Shown in pieces: positions 34,157-50,318 of a stretch of 64,000 nucleotides of DNA (position 1 is its first letter; each line of letters opens with the position of its first letter). Origin of the DNA: Macrostomum hystrix (lineage: Eukaryota > Platyhelminthes > Macrostomidae); assembly GCA_950097015.1 (NCBI GenBank), contig CATNEN010000033.1:186001-250000 (forward strand), given 5' to 3'. The notes beneath the pieces are model-generated. The model did no database searches. It saw only the letters and a program-made list of their open reading frames with translations, and was not told the DNA's origin. Position numbers and translations under genes: made by a program.

Positions 34157-35771
34157 AGAGAGAGACAAATAGAGATATAGAGAGAAAGAGATAGAGAGAT
34201 TGATAGAGAGAAAGAAAGAGAGCGAAAGAAAGATCTCAAAGAGATTGAGAGAAAGAGAGAGAGAAAGAGAGAAAGAGAGATCAGACAAGGAAAGAGAAAG
34301 AAAAAGAGAGAGCTGAAATCGCCAACTTAAGAGTAACAAACAACTCCGTCATGTCCCCTAGCAGGTGACAAAGCCTGTATTTATTTTGTCTTCTTTTTGT
34401 CAAGCCTCTGATTTGTCAAGCCTAGGATGTTTGAAATATATAAATATAAGTTAGGAATCCTCATTCTAGGAAAGGCTTTTTTTCCTTCTGCTGGACGGAC
34501 ACGGTTAAAGCATTGCCGTTTCCCAGGAAATGTTCAACACCTGATCCCTTGCAAAAAGGGGCGCTGAAAATGTTTTTTCAAAAGCAAATATTCCTGTTTT
34601 AATAAAAACTGTCCTTAGAATTTGCGAATTCCTGTTGAGCTCAGACAGGAATGAGGATTTGCAATCGAATGCAGGGGTGGAACTCTGGCTTCAGATCGGG
34701 TTGGCTAACTCTGGCCGCTATCAGCAAATTCTCTTTCACGTGTCCCTTCCGTCTTACTTCTTCCCTGTGTCATCTCTCCCCTGTCTCATCTCTCCTCTGT
34801 CTCATCTCTCCACTGTCTCGTCTCTCCCTGTCTCATCTCTCCACTGTCTCATCTCTCCGCTGTCTCATCTCTCCCGGGTCTTATCTCTCCACTGTCTCAT
34901 CTCTCCACTGTCTCGTCACTCCCTGTCTCATCTCTCCACTGTCTCGTCTCTCCCTGTCTCATCTCTTCCCTGTCTCATCTCTCCCCTGTCTCATCTCTCC
35001 CGGGTCTTATCTCTCCACTGTCTCATCTCTCCCCTGTCTTATCTCTCTTCTGTCTCATCTCTCCCGGGTCTCATCTCTCCACTGTCTCATCTCTCCCCTG
35101 TCTCATCTCTCCCCTGTCTCATCTCTCCACTGTCTCGTCACTCCCTGTCTCATCTCTCCCTGTCTCATCTCTCCCCTGTCTCATCTCTCCCGGGTCTTAT
35201 CTCTCCACTGTCTCATCTCTCCCCTGTCTTATCTCTCTTCTGTCTCATCTCTCCCGGGTCTCATCTCTCCACTGTCTCATCTCTCCCCTGTCTCATCTCT
35301 CCCCTGTCTCATCTCTCCACTGTCTCGTCTCTCCCTGTCTCATCTCTCCCGTGTCTCATCTCTCCCCTGTCTCATCTCTCCACTGTCTCATCTTTTCCCT
35401 GTCTCATCTCTCCCCTGTGTCATCTCTCCCCGTACCTCGTCTGTCTCCTATCTAGCCTCTCCACTGTCCAGCCCAGTCATTTCGAATGTTTTTTTTAATT
35501 ATATCCCAATAATAAATTTCAAGACCCGACCTGGGTGGTGGACAAAAATGTGTAAGCAGCCCAGTGAGTGATGTTAACAAACAATGCCTTTTAAGACTAA
35601 GAAGCACTTAAAAGCTGCTTTTTATCAACCTCTAACCCAATAAAATCTCGCCCAGTGCTCATCAGTGCCAGTCAGCAGCAGTTTCTGATTGGTCGAACCG
35701 GCCAGGCGGTGGTCCTTGCCGCTACTGTCATCTCCGCCTGGCAGTGCGTTCGCCTTCGCTCCGCGTGCTGA
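27325..35771 (+). CDS. TP53I11: TP53I11-like four-helix membrane protein with two candidate first exons
   Basis: Exons: 1a 27325-27401 (donor gtacgt) or 1b 30139-30200 (donor gtaagt), then 32078-32279, 33291-33408, 33512-33613 and 35656-35771 (stop tga). Both first exons end in phase 2 and join exon 2, giving about 204 or 199 aa (human protein 189). Exon 2 has RLKTRKLLGVGGTDD and DVHRSKLSQILG, almost identical to the TP53I11 N-terminal block. Four hydrophobic segments follow: WQLACAIAFTCLALLALA, a YGVCVLVLACGLWLAW helix, LLGTAGLLALHLAVLI and AVVLAATVISAW, matching the vertebrate layout. TP53I11 is a p53-induced membrane protein linked to arrest and apoptosis; its molecular function is not firmly known. 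AATAAA lies at about 35890. Four of the introns carry separate arrays. Confidence 0.88.
27690..28565. repeat. Decamer array (attacccgaa) in TP53I11 intron 1
   Basis: About 85 copies of the 10-bp unit attacccgaa and variants (atgatccgaa, actacgcgaa, ttgcccgaa). The late part is more uniform than the early part. Confidence 0.92.
28566..29070. other. Unassigned intron sequence, possible old element
   Basis: Positions 28660-28960 read openly on the minus strand with unbiased, protein-like composition, but I recognise no domain. It may be a decayed transposon fragment. Confidence 0.3.
29072..29685. repeat. 16-bp minisatellite in TP53I11 intron 1
   Basis: About 38 copies of attctcccttctcgcc with ctttcttg and ctttctcg variants. 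The 16-bp period cycles all three frames, giving overlapping spurious frames on both strands. Confidence 0.93.
30240..31080. repeat. 20-bp minisatellite in TP53I11 intron 1
   Basis: About 42 copies of tgtctgacatcactcccagt with several alternating subtypes (ccccaaatc, ctaaat, cttta). It starts about 40 nt after the exon 1b donor. Confidence 0.93.
31505..31970. repeat. 17-bp minisatellite
   Basis: About 27 copies of gggatgagaggggtaga with an alternate cggatgataggg form. It lies just upstream of TP53I11 exon 2. Confidence 0.92.
32295..32578. repeat. 15-bp minisatellite in TP53I11 intron 2
   Basis: About 19 copies of gagatggggagtgag, some shortened by one g. It starts about 15-20 nt after the donor of exon 2 (32279). 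Confidence 0.92.
33614..33830. repeat. GA-rich purine tract, first copy
   Basis: A (ga)n/(gaaa)n tract that begins at the donor of the exon ending 33613 (ctggccg|gtgagagagag). A second, related tract with the same start lies at 34117-34310. Confidence 0.9.
33867..34050 (-). mobile_element. tRNA-like SINE carrying a type I hammerhead ribozyme core
   Basis: On the minus strand there is a pol III A-box-like segment (TAGCCTAATGGCTAGAG, about 33993-33977) and a perfect B-box GGTTCGAATCC (33918-33908). Between them is a hammerhead core, 33966-33924. The outer ends, about 33867-33920 and 34003-34050, are imperfect inverted repeats (each containing gaatcgatt and gatatgt). The arrangement recalls the hammerhead-bearing Sm-alpha SINE-like repeats of schistosomes and related animal elements. 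It lies antisense in the last TP53I11 intron. Confidence 0.72.
33924..33966 (-). ncRNA. Hammerhead ribozyme (type I) core
   Basis: Read on the minus strand: stem I 3' arm ACTCTA; CTGATGA; stem II GCTC-CAATAA-GAGC; GAAA; a minimal stem III (ACGCGT); GTC as the cleavage triplet; then stem I 5' arm TGGAGT, which pairs with ACTCTA over 6 bp with one G-U. All invariant core nucleotides are present. The very short stem III is typical of SINE and retrozyme hammerheads, which fold efficiently mainly as dimers. Confidence 0.78.
34117..34310. repeat. GA-rich purine tract, second copy with duplicated donor
   Basis: Repeats the exon-end/intron-start sequence ctggccggtgagagagagagagaaag of 33606-33632, then the same purine series in similar order. 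The hammerhead SINE lies between the two copies. Confidence 0.85.
34765..35435. repeat. 15-16 bp minisatellite in TP53I11 intron 4
   Basis: About 43 copies of gtctcatctctcccct and variants (ccactg, cccggg, ccctg). A block around 35000-35110 recurs at about 35180-35290. Confidence 0.92.
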
Positions 35772-37550
35772 ACCATCGGATCACCAGCCATCGTGCTGCA
35801 TCAAAATACATTGCCTTGACCACTATAAACATGTAGATAATGGCCAATCACGTGGATTAGCTGCATATGTAATCCCACTAACTATTGTTAAATAAATTAT
35901 CTGGTAAAAATTTAGTAAAATATAATAAAGACAATAACTAATTAAAATGATCTATTGATTATTTAGTGCGTAGATTCAGTCAAAAAATGTACGGCTGTTG
36001 ATTAAAAAACCTACTTTTGTCTCTTGTTCCTTATGATAAAAGAATGAATCGCGGTTTCTAATTGCGATCCTTTCCGTTGAAGTCTTCAACAGAGGAGTGC
36101 ATTTCGATTCAAGCAAATCCAACGATGAAATCCCGACCGAGTACAAAGTCATTAAAATGGATTTCACTGAAATTAGTTTTTTTCTAAAGATAGCACTTCC
36201 CCAACCCCTCTCGACCTCGGATTGGCTCACAATTGGGAAAGCCCGAAGTTCGACCTTGCGGGCTTTCCCTTTAAGCAGAGGAAAAACGACGCCAATCGCC
36301 ATGAAAATCCTGAACACAATCTAAAATTTTCCGCTCTTTCCGATGAAACAACTTCACGAAACATCAGCATCATCGAGATATTCAATGATTCCCATCGCAG
36401 TGGCTGGTGGCAAGAACCACAGATATAGGCATTTTTTCTGCTCACCAAATTTCATCATGTATTGTCGCGACTTTCGTCTCTGCCTTCTGTCCTCTATTCA
36501 GTCTTTCGTTCTCTGCACTTTTCTTGTTTACATCGACCAGTTCAATCTAGTTCTTTCTCTCTCGTTATCTCTGCGGCTGATCTCTCATTCTCTATCCTTT
36601 CTTTCTTTCCTCCTTTCTGATTGGTCCGCCGCTCACGTTCTAGCCTCCTCTCCTACCCTCAGTCGCGCACTCTTGTTATCGTACAGCCAACCCCCCTTCC
36701 TTATCGCTCTGTTAAACTTAAATATATTTTGACTCGGCCTCAATTGGCTCACAGCCGTATGAACGGGCTCTTACTGCGAGGACTCAATTTGTAGCATAAG
36801 AAATCAAGACATGTATTCAAACAGTAATCATGGCGGTTATTATTGCATCGTGAAGGTGGAAAATTTTGATCCAGACTGTGGACTTTCACAAAAATCGGTC
36901 ATTCGGTTTGGAAGCTATCGTGTGGTTATAAGTAGGCAGTCCGTGGTCTTTTTCCAATGGGAAAAAATTGCGTGGTGTTTCTACTGTTAATGTGTCCAGT
37001 CAACTCCACCCGGATCGTGCAATTTAAAGATCAAGGATGCGAATTCGATGATTTCATTTTATTATTATCAATCTGTCTACCAAAAACCCGGTTACTAAAT
37101 ATATTTATTACAAGTACCAACCCAACTAAAGTTTTCTTCCGCAGAAAATCTTCAGTAACGATTTAGATAAGCGGACGCAGAAGAAAAGGGATAAAAATGT
37201 TTGGCTGCGTTGATGTTTGTGTTTCTAAGTAACCACGAACCTGAAATCTATAGGCTTATGTAAATAGTTCCGCCGACACACCAGGTAGGCAGGTACGCAA
37301 AGACCAACTTTTGCAAAAAAATCTCTACGATGGCTGTGCAATGAACAGCGATCATTCATCGGCCATTTGTATTAGTTGACACACACTGACACCCGCCTTC
37401 GTGTGTTACCGGCGCGTGTTTGGCAATTCCAATCGGAATTCGGAACTAGTACAGTACGAGCGTTATTTCATTTATGCAACAGCTGTTAGTGAGTCAGTTT
37501 TTAGTTCTCAAGGAAATTTAGCTTAATAGGCTTTTTAGGAGGAATTGCGA
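35772..37550. other. Intergenic spacer with part of a dispersed repeat
   Basis: No gene is recognised. Positions 36290-36400 and 36856-36920 match two adjoining parts of 56012-56230, so this holds a split copy of an interspersed repeat. The rest looks unique and AT-rich. Confidence 0.5.
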
Positions 37551-37554
37551 CTGA

Positions 37555-38385
37555 CCCACCGAGTAACACTGAAGGATAGGGACTGGCACACCGAGTGACA
37601 CTGAAGGGTAGGGACTGACACACCGAGTGACACTGAAGGGTAGGGACTGACACACCGAGTGACACTGAAGGGTAGGGACTGACACACCGAATGACACTGA
37701 AGGGTAGGGACTGACCCACAGAGTGACACTGAAGGATAGGGACTGACCCACAGAGTGACACTGAAGGATAGGGACTGACCCACAGAGTGACACTGAAGGA
37801 TAGGGACTGCCCCACAGAGTGACACTGAAGGATAGGGACTGACCCACAGAGTGACACTGAAGGATAACGCCTGACACTGAAGGATAACGCCTGACACTGA
37901 AGGATAACGCCTGACACTGAAGGATAACGCCTGAAACTGAAGGATAGCGCCTGACACTGAAGGATAACGCCTGACACTGAAGGATAAGCGACTGACCCAC
38001 AGAGTGACACTGAAGGATAGCGCCTGACACTGAAGGATAATGCCTGACACTGAAGGATAACGCCTGACACTGAAGGATAACGCCTGACACTGAAGGATAA
38101 CGCCTGACACTGAAGGATAAGCGACTGACCCACAGAGTGACACTGAAGGATAGCGCCTGACACTGAAGGATAACGCCTGACACTGATGGATAACGCCTGA
38201 CACTGAAGGATAACGCCTGACACTGAAGGATAAGCGACTGACCCACAGAGTGACACTGAAGGATAACGCCTGACACTGAAGGATAACGCCTGACACTGAA
38301 GGATAAGCGACTGACCCACAGAGTGACACTGAAGGATAACGCCTGACACTGAAGGATAAGCGACTGACCCACAGAGTGACCGTAC
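37555..38385. repeat. Composite minisatellite (20-bp and ~33-bp units)
   Basis: The right part mixes tgacactgaaggataacgcc (20 bp) with gactgacccacagagtgaca-type units of about 33 bp in a higher-order pattern. The left part uses only the longer unit, with cacaccgag replacing cacagag. All share tgacactgaagg. Confidence 0.92.
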
Positions 38386-38879
38386 ATGAAATAAAAAAAC
38401 AAATATTCTTGACGTCACAAATTTCAATTCATCGTTGCGACCGATTGAGCCATAATGAATTGGGCCAAGGCGCACAGGTAACTAATCTCATAAGCGCTTT
38501 AGTCTACTTTGAGTAGAGCGTATGGCACATTAAATTTTTACACCCTAAACAGCTTATATAAATACATATATAACGACAGAAAACAAAAATCATCTTTATT
38601 AAAAAATTCGAAATGCAATGCATTTTTTTATACAGCTCGCAAAGAGTTTTTTAAAACTTGCCTGTTTATCTGACACGGGAAAAATCAATGCCTTCAAATC
38701 AACTCCAAATCTATTTCATGAAGTAAATGAGTTGTTTAATTGTTTTCCTGTTCTAAAAATCTCCCGTCTTTAATTAGGTGGATTCCTGGGAAGATTCTCA
38801 GTCACTTGCGACGATTCCAGTCTACCTTGATAACATCTCAGATGACTAATTAAAAAAAGATCACAGGGATTTCTCGGAT

Positions 38880-39347
38880 TCACTGATCGTCAGTTTCCGC
38901 GCGCGCGTCTTCGTCGCTATCACTGCCAGACGATGGAGGCAGCATGTCGGCGGGAATTCCGCCTTCATCAGCGGGACAGGCCAGCCTTGCTAGGCCCTGC
39001 CTGCTGGCTAGGTCGGGCAGGAAGGCATCCGGCCAGGCTCCACCGCGAACGAGGAAGTCGATCTGATCATTGAGCAGCACGGCGGCAATCTCGGCCCGGA
39101 CCCTGTTGCCCTCGGCGATGGGCTCCGTGATGACAAAGTCGCCGCGTTTAATCCACACGTGGCGACGAAATTTAGTCGGCATTGAGGCCAAGAAAGTCTC
39201 GCCGGCGGCGGTTTGCACCTCGTGGAGATTGTTGCCACGGGAGCCGGCCACGCGCACCACCTGCTGACCTTTGGCCTCATCTGGCAGGGCGAAATTGTTT
39301 AACACTTCGCGTTCGACATGCTTTCTTTTGGTTGCTAGGGAAGTCAT
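38880..39347 (-). CDS. EIF1AD: EIF1AD-like S1/OB-fold RNA-binding protein
   Basis: A complete 155-aa single coding exon (human protein 165 aa). ATKRKHVEREVL at the N-terminus, VRVAGSRGNNLHEVQTA, FLASMPTKFRRHVWIKRGD and the FLVRGGAWPDAF segment align along the eIF1A-type OB fold. The C-terminus is acidic and Ser-rich (SSGSDSDEDARAETDD), as in the family. EIF1AD is a nuclear eIF1A-domain protein proposed to bind RNA and to act in stress or proliferation responses; its exact role is unsettled. An acceptor (acattttgcag) lies 5 nt upstream of the ATG (39353), so the leader is spliced or trans-spliced. AATAAA on the minus strand at about 38597-38592 is a likely poly(A) signal. Confidence 0.95.
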   Translation of the reverse strand: MTSLATKRKHVEREVLNNFALPDEAKGQQVVRVAGSRGNNLHEVQTAAGETFLASMPTKFRRHVWIKRGDFVITEPIAEGNRVRAEIAAVLLNDQIDFLVRGGAWPDAFLPDLASRQGLARLACPADEGGIPADMLPPSSGSDSDEDARAETDDQ

Positions 39348-42300
39348 TTGAGCTGCAAAATGTTGTGGTTCCTAAATTAAATGCTTTATTTATCTAACAC
39401 AGTTTCAAATTAGATTCACCTTCTTAATTAAGGAACAACTATGTAGAATATATAATTTTTAGTAACTAAGGTTAAAAATAAAGGAGGATAAGCGTAAGCA
39501 TAAGGAGTTTTATAATCTTAAAGTAGCTATAGAAAATTCCACACTTAAATGGAGAAAATTAGATAAGCCAATGAGACAATTATTGAACATTTTTGTGAGT
39601 TTTTTACTAGCTACTTTTTACTTATATAAAATATTTAATTTGCAAGACCAACCATTAGCTGTTGGGTTGGCTGCTGTTAAGTAATTGTTCCCTATGATAG
39701 TAAAACCACTTGGCACTAGTTAATTTAGTAAATAGGCACTCATCCAATAGTGAATTTTTGTAAATAGGTTTTAGTAGGTAAAACTGTTGTGTTCTTTAGT
39801 TACAACTTGGTAGCCGGGTTGGATGTAAGCCAATGGCACAAAAACCATAGACCTACTAGGTAGCTGTGTAGATTCTAGCTACTGAAACAGATAGTGTGAA
39901 ACTTCTTTATCTAGAGCTTCTAACTAGAATTTTACTATATTTTGTATTACTCTTGTTAAATAATATATATTACTCTATTTATTTTATTTAGAAACTAGCT
40001 AGTTAGCTCACAAAAACATCAAAAATAAAATTAAAGACTTTTAAATATTTTTCAACTCCAAGCTAACTGGGGTTCATTTGCTCTTTTTGCCAAAAATGTA
40101 TCTATCTAAATACATTAATTATTAGCTAGTACATAGCTGGAAAGTAGATTGTTATAGTTAAAATCAAGACACAAAGCCAATATAAAATTGTTCTATACCC
40201 AGGCTCCCTAGCTAAAACATAAACCTTTTAATAAAAAATATCAATAATAATACATAGTCTAGATGCACATATTTTGAGCTATTCATAAAAAGAATAAGGC
40301 CTAGGTAATCTAGTTACTTCACCTTAACAGTGAAGTAAAATAGCTAGCAATTTATATTTATTTATATTTAAACTGCATTATACCAGGTCTGTTTGGAAAA
40401 CAGGGTCTGTTTTTTACAAAAAAAACTAAAGAAATTTTGAAGAAAAGACTATCTCTACAATATGTATGAAATTATATCAAAAAACTTAAATACTACAAGT
40501 ACAAACAAAGGACAAATGCTTAAGAGTCAAATTTATAGAATAAGATTAGTAGGGGAAAAAATGGCAATCGATTTACTAGCTAGGGGTCAATACAAAAAAG
40601 GTATTCTTTAATTGACAATAGACAAATACTTTCAGCTACTATGTCGAGTACTTGTACATTCGGACCGTAATGTTGCTGATTCATTGTAGCTATGCCAATG
40701 TCATAGCTATTAGCCATTAGCCACTAACGTCAACGTCAAACAAGAAACACAACAGAACTTTCTTAGAAAGTTGCAAATCGATTGTGCAAGATTGATTACT
40801 TAACCGCAGTAAAGTTGTAAATTTAATAAATGTTTACTCCGTATTACATACATAGCGTTCTAAGTAGTATTATTGTTTTTTTTCTGCAGCCATGCTAAGC
40901 AATTATTTTTTTGTTTGAATAATCTTGTGTAAAGCTTTTTCAACTTCGACGGTTCGAATCGTGCTGAACGTTGTGAATGAACTATCATTCAAATACAATT
41001 CCAGAATTGGCTTAGCAGACTGCTTGCCTGCGCCAAAATATCACTAACTGCTATTTCTTCCGTATGTAAAGTCGTGTTCAAACGGCAAAAACCACTTGGA
41101 GTAGACATACTACAACTATGCTACTTCCAGAGGCGCTTGGCTGCATTCCGAGAAGCATATTTCCATTTTCCATATAAACCAAGCCTAATAAAACCCTGAA
41201 ATGACTCCGCCTGTTGGACAATCCTGAAACTTACTATGATTTCAGAAAGTTTAGTATGAACCTCCCTGCGAATAACTCAAAGCTGTCACCAGATGCTTCA
41301 ACATATTTTTATGCTTCAGGTGCATAAAAGACATGCATGCATGTCTAGAGTCATATAAGAATTTTTAACCACTTAAAACCACTTTAACCACGCGATCTAT
41401 AACTAAGAACCGGCGTGGAAACAGTGTTAGTCAAATGTTTTTATAGGCGTGTAAATACGTAACAAAACAAAAAGTAAATTGTATCCACTTCTTCGCTTGT
41501 CTCCTGGTTTTTGGCAGATTGCTTAAGTAAGAAGCATCTAGCGATGGAAATATATGAGTGATTTTTTAAGTTCCAAAGTAAAAGTAACGAAAAGAGCAAT
41601 TATAAATAAGCAAATACATATTATTTCAAGATCTAGCTCGCAGTATTACAGCTATTATATATTGCTGAAATAAAACTTGTTTACAAGACACTTAAAAGCG
41701 AGAATCTAAAACCGTGTGTAGGTACGAGCTATTAGTGTGTTTTTTATCTAAAACGAGGGAAGGTGACAGATGACGCAACACATAAGTCTATGGACTACAA
41801 AATGAGGATGACAGACGCATTGTGCTGACAGGTGAATCAAAGGAAACGTATTTTTATCTGTACTTTTTTTTCATGCTTCATCTCTTACGCACACATAAGC
41901 AGCACATACAGTTATTGAAAGCCCGACGGTTAGTGTGGACAATACCATCTAGTGCAGGCGAGTATCTCATCCGTGCATAGTTAACATCGAGTGATAAAGA
42001 GAAATCTGCAGCCGAATAACAATGTCTCAAACATGCGGGTGCAGAGGTTCCACAGCAACTGGATGGGGAGTGTTCGTTGAAGGCTGGCTAAAACACAATT
42101 ATATTAAAGAGAAAGCAAATAGCGATAAAACACCGATTATAGTGACGAAAAAAAATGATTGTAAATGGAAATAACGACATTGTTGCCATAGAGACAAGGA
42201 ATTTATAAGTTGAAAGGGACAGAAGCGACTTCAACAAAGATGAGAAGAAACATTATCCTCCAACAAATATAGATTGGCGCGGTGCATAAGTTTGCGAGTA

Positions 42301-42659
42301 GACGGAATAGATAATTAGAGCGAATACCATGGCACTATCTACAAGACAAGTGCAGCTTTTAGAAAACAAATTTGCCTTATATCGACAAACTTCAAGCCAT
42401 ACGCCGTTCATTCTACTAGCAAGAGGAGCAAGTAGTATGATATTTCTTCCCTACTAGCGCATGATATTAACAGGCGTCAGGCGTACACAGTAAGGTCAGC
42501 CAAAAAATAAGGCTATATGAAAAAAACAAATAAGCAATTAAAACCAAACCACAACATAAAACACTTTCCTTAAATAAATGATGAAGTTAAAAATTAAGAC
42601 AATAGATCCAGTGAGGCAGACAGAACTTAAATAAAAAATTGTTTTAAAATGGGCCACTT
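39348..42659. other. AT-rich intergenic region without recognisable genes
   Basis: 3.3 kb with stops in all frames, poly-A/T runs and no tandem array, which is unusual for this window. I see no tRNA, SINE or transposon ends. It separates EIF1AD and CCDC186, both transcribed leftward. Confidence 0.5.
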
Positions 42660-47381
<4,722 letters not shown>

Positions 47382-47594
47382 GTCAGTGTAGGTCTGGCTC
47401 TAGGCTGCTAGTGCCTCATGCGCGCCCGCACTGGTGCCTCTTTGTCAGTGGAATGTTAACGAGCTGGCACCTCTGTGTCCCTGGTCTGGCTGGAATGGAA
47501 CAACAATCATCCTGAGTTCCGCGCTCTAGAATCTCGTTTCTCTGAGCTCCTTGTGATTATTCTTGTGACAATCTTAGTCGACCCGTCCAAATCT

Positions 47595-50318
47595 CTAAGC
47601 TCCCTTTAACTCTTAACAATCTCTGAGCTCCCTTCAACTCTTCCTAATCTCTGAGCTCCCTTCAACTCTTAACAATCTCTGAGCTCCCTTTAACTCTTAA
47701 CAATCTTTGAGCTCCCTTCCACTCTTCCTAATCTCTGAGCTCCCTTCAACTCTTAACAATCTCTGAGCTCCCTTCAACTCTTCCTAATCTCTGAGCTCCC
47801 TTCAACTCTTCCTAATCTCTGAGCTCCCTTCAACTCTTAACAATCTCTGAGCTCCCTTCAACTCTTAACAATCTCTGAGCTCCCTTTAACTCTTAACAAT
47901 CTTTGAGCTCCCTTCCACTCTTCCTAATCTCTGAGCTCCCTTCAACTCTTAACAATCTCTGAGCTCCCTTTAACTCTTAACAATCTCTGAGCTCTCTTCA
48001 ACTTCTAACAATCTCTGAGCTCCCTTCAACTTCTAACAATCTCTGAGCTCCCTTCAACTCTTAACAATCTTTCAGCTCCCTTCAACTCTTAACAATCTCT
48101 GAGCTCCCTTCAACTCTTAACAATCTCTGAGCTCCCTTTAACTCTTAACAATCTTTGAGCTCCCTTCCACTCTTCCTAATCTCTGAGCTCCCTTCAACTC
48201 TTAACAATCTCTGAGCTCCCTTTAACTCTTAACAATCTCTGAGCTCTCTTCAACTTCTAACAATCTCTGAGCTCCCTTCAACTTCTAACAATCTCTGAGC
48301 TCCCTTCAACTCTTAACAATCTTTCAGCTCCCTTCAACTCTTAACAATCTCTGAGCTCCCTTCAACTCTTAACAATCTCTGAGCTCCCTTCAACTCTTAA
48401 CAATCTCTGAGCTCCCTTCAACTCTTAACAATCTCTGAGCTCCCTTCAACTCTTAACAATCTCTGAGCTCCCTTCCACTTCTAACAATCTCTGAGCTCCC
48501 TTCAACTTCTAACAATCTCTGAGCTCCCTTCAACTCTTAACAATCTCTGAGCTCCCTTCAACTTCTAACAATCTCTGAGCTCCCTTCAACTCTTAACAAT
48601 CTCTGAGCTCCCTTCAACTTCTAACAATCTCTGAGCTCCCTTCAACTTCTAACAATCTCTGAGCTCCCTTCAACTTCTAACAATCTCTGAGCTCCCTTCA
48701 ACTCTTCCTAATCTCTGAGCTCCCTTCAACTCTTCCTAATCTCTGAGCTCCCTTTAACTCTTAACAAGCTTTGAGCTCCCTTCAACTTCTAACAATCTCT
48801 GAGCTCCCTTCAACTCTTAACAATCTCTGAGCTCCCTTCAACTCTTAACAATCTCTGAGCTCCCTTCAACTTCTAACAATCTCTGAGCTCCCTTCAACTC
48901 TTAACAATCTCTGAGCTCCCTTCAACTCTTAACAATCTCTGAGCTCCCTTTAACTCTTAACAATCTTTGAGCTCCCTTCCACTCTTCCTAATCTCTGAGC
49001 TCCCTTCAACTCTTAACAATCTCTGAGCTCCCTTCAACTCTTCCTAATCTCTGAGCTCCCTTCAACTCTTCCTAATCTCTGAGCTCCCTTCAACTCTTCC
49101 TAATCTCTGAGCTCCCTTCAACTCTTCCTAATCTCTGAGCTCCCTTCAACTCTTAACAATCTCTGAGCTCCCTTCAACTCTTAACAATCTCTGAGCTCCC
49201 TTTAACTCTTAACAATCTTTGAGCTCCCTTCCACTCTTCCTAATCTCTGAGCTCCCTTCAACTCTTAACAATCTCTGAGCTCCCTTTAACTCTTAACAAT
49301 CTCTGAGCTCTCTTCAACTTCTAACAATCTCTGAGCTCCCTTCAACTTCTAACAATCTCTGAGCTCCCTTCAACTCTTAACAATCTTTCAGCTCCCTTCA
49401 ACTCTTAACAATCTCTGAGCTCCCTTCAACTCTTAACAATCTCTGAGCTCCCTTCAACTCTTAACAATCTCTGAGCTCCCTTCAACTTCTAACAATCTCT
49501 GAGCTCCCTTCAACTTCTAACAATCTCTGAGCTCCCTTCAACTCTTAACAATCTCTGAGCTCCCTTCAACTTCTAACAATCTCTGAGCTCCCTTCAACTC
49601 TTAACAATCTCTGAGCTCCCTTCAACTTCTAACAATCTCTGAGCTCCCTTCAACTTCTAACAATCTCTGAGCTCCCTTCAACTTCTAACAATCTCTGAGC
49701 TCCCTTCAACTCTTCCTAATCTCTGAGCTCCCTTCAACTCTTCCTAATCTCTGAGCTCCCTTTAACTCTTAACAAGCTTTGAGCTCCCTTCAACTTCTAA
49801 CAATCTCTGAGCTCCCTTCAACTCTTAACAATCTCTGAGCTCCCTTCAACTCTTAACAATCTCTGAGCTCCCTTCAACTTCTAACAATCTCTGAGCTCCC
49901 TTCAACTCTTAACAATCTCTGAGCTCCCTTCAACTCTTAACAATCTCTGAGCTCCCTTCAACTTCTAACAATCTCTGAGCTCCCTTCAACTCTTAACAAT
50001 CTCTGAGCTCCCTTCAACTCTTAACAATCTCTGAGCTCCCTTAAACTCTTAACAATCTCTGAGCTCCCTTCAACTCTTAACAATCTCTGAGCTCCCTTCA
50101 ACTCTTAACAATCTCTGAGCTCCCTTCAACTCTTAACAATCTCTGAGCTCCCTTCAACTCTTAACAATCTCTGAGCTCCCTTCAACTCTTAACAATCTCT
50201 GAGCTCCCTTCAACTCTTAACAATCTCTGAGCTCCCTTCAACTCTTAACAATCTCTGAGCTCCCTTCAACTCTTAACAATCTCTGAGCTCCCTTCCACTC
50301 TTCCTAATCTCTGAGCTC
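47595..50318. repeat. 28-bp satellite array with higher-order repeats
   Basis: About 97 copies of aatctctgagctcccttcaa plus ctcttaac. Marker variants (ctttcagctc, aacaagctttg, gctctcttc, ccactcttccta) recur in the same order. Spacings are 252 bp (9 units, 48070 to 48322) and about 1008-1064 bp (36-38 units, e.g. aacaagctt at 48763 and 49771). Both are multiples of 28, so whole blocks have been duplicated. The array lies just upstream of the CCDC186 start. Confidence 0.95.
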
